From the NCBI GenBank assembly GCA_016219595.1, contig JACRLY010000055.1, forward strand, positions 24,072-59,937: a stretch of DNA of 35,866 nucleotides. The letters run 5' to 3'. The stretch's first letter is position 1. Each line of letters opens with the position of its first letter. The stretch comes from Ignavibacteriota bacterium (GTDB taxonomy: Bacteria > Bacteroidota > Ignavibacteria > Kapaibacteriales > UBA2268). Below, one piece after another: positions 35,341 to 35,866 of this stretch. The notes beneath the pieces were generated by a model that did not search any database, was not told the origin of the DNA, and saw only the letters and a list, made by a program, of their open reading frames with translations. A program made the position numbers and the translations under genes.

Positions 35341-35866
35341 TTATTTATTGTGTTCTGCAAGCCATCTTTCGGCATCAATTGCGGCAGCACATCCTGTACC
35401 TGCTGCTGTGACAGCTTGCCGGTAAATATGGTCCTGAACATCACCACAGGCAAAAATGCCATCAATATTTGTATAAGTAGATTTCCCTTTAGTTATGAGA
35501 TAACCGTTTTCATCCATATCTAAAATACCTTTAAATATTTCAGTGTTTGGTGTATGACCGATTGCTATGAATACACCATCAGCAGGAAGAGAAGTTATAT
35601 CTCCGGTTTTGACATTTTTTACCTTAATACCTGTTAACCGTTTGATTCCGTTTTTCTCTTCGCCTGAGTATTCATCAACAACCGAATCGAGAAGAAAATC
35701 AATTTTCGGATTATTCTTTGCCCTATCTATCATAATTTTTGATGCACGAAATTCCTGCCTGCGATGAATAATTGTAACTGATGAGGCAAATCGTGTAAGG
35801 TAATTTGCTTCTTCGAAAGCAGTGTCTCCGCCACCGATAACATAAACTTTCTGATTTTTATAAAAG
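35341..35866 (-). CDS. trxB: Thioredoxin reductase, C-terminal part (5' end outside window)
   Basis: The visible 174 residues are the NADPH-binding domain and the C-terminal FAD domain of TrxB, which reduces thioredoxin with NADPH. The frame continues to the window edge, upstream of the internal ATG at 35733: it reads FYKNQKVYVIGGGDTAFEEANYL, then IIHRRQEFRASK, matching the NADPH-binding GGGD-x-A-x-EE and HRR motifs. The C-terminal signature FACGDVQDHIYRQAVTAAGTG is complete, followed by AAAIDAERWL. The redox CxxC and the N-terminal FAD motif lie outside the window. The gene ends at a clear terminator. Confidence 0.95.
   Translation of the reverse strand, partial: FYKNQKVYVIGGGDTAFEEANYLTRFASSVTIIHRRQEFRASKIMIDRAKNNPKIDFLLDSVVDEYSGEEKNGIKRLTGIKVKNVKTGDITSLPADGVFIAIGHTPNTEIFKGILDMDENGYLITKGKSTYTNIDGIFACGDVQDHIYRQAVTAAGTGCAAAIDAERWLAEHNK

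Overview
The window is AT-rich chromosomal DNA from a Gram-negative bacterium of the Bacteroidota/Chlorobiota/Ignavibacteria group. The evidence is at least four secreted proteins with C-terminal type 9 secretion (T9SS) sorting domains, several lipoproteins with OmpA or PD40 domains, weak or absent Shine-Dalgarno sites at many genes, and housekeeping proteins (ThyX, TrpS, class I-alpha-like glutamine synthetase, Aat, NuoAB, PBP1A, TrxB) typical of that superphylum. A genus cannot be named from sequence alone; Ignavibacteria or Kapabacteria is my best guess.

Layout. 1-1919 (minus): two tandem LolA-like proteins, one cut by the window edge, and thyX. 2135-7330 (plus): a LiaF-like membrane protein, trpS, a secreted PEGA-domain protein and a large VIT/VWA T9SS protein, closed by a clear terminator at 7349. 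7441-10767 (minus): a Ca2+/cation antiporter, a small lipoprotein and a frameshifted outer-membrane-barrel gene broken partly at an (AT)10 microsatellite. 10985-13492 (minus): a small membrane protein, then a coupled pair of lipoproteins. 13677-18421 (minus): an FAH-family hydrolase translationally coupled to PBP1A, then a PorE-like PD40/OmpA lipoprotein. 18691-20937 (plus): a WD40-like T9SS protein ending 2 bases from the convergent aat gene.

20940-23278 (minus) holds the most unusual gene: a secreted caspase-like (C14) protease with an EF-hand loop and two beta-trefoils, overlapping aat (Leu/Phe-tRNA-protein transferase) by ATGA. 23620-26018 (minus): glnA and an isolated nuoA-nuoB pair. 26272-26991 is an orphan phage-type HTH (small-terminase-like) gene, followed by about 600 bases of mixed short dispersed repeats. 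27619-29490 (minus) is another T9SS protein. 29713-32966 (plus) pairs a half-length ClpB (coiled coil plus second AAA+ ring only) with a VWA/OmpA/SPOR-like lipoprotein. 32977-33780 (minus) is a fourth T9SS protein. 33846-34970 (minus) is an archaeal-type/STAND-like ATPase preceded by five 14-bp iteron-like repeats. trxB (3' part) closes the window.

Most genes serve the cell envelope: lipoprotein handling, peptidoglycan synthesis and anchoring, and secreted surface proteins. No tRNA, rRNA, CRISPR array or transposase was seen. The best candidates for something undescribed are the caspase/EF-hand/beta-trefoil protein coupled to aat, the stand-alone ClpB half, the ATPase with its repeat array, and the microsatellite-interrupted barrel gene.
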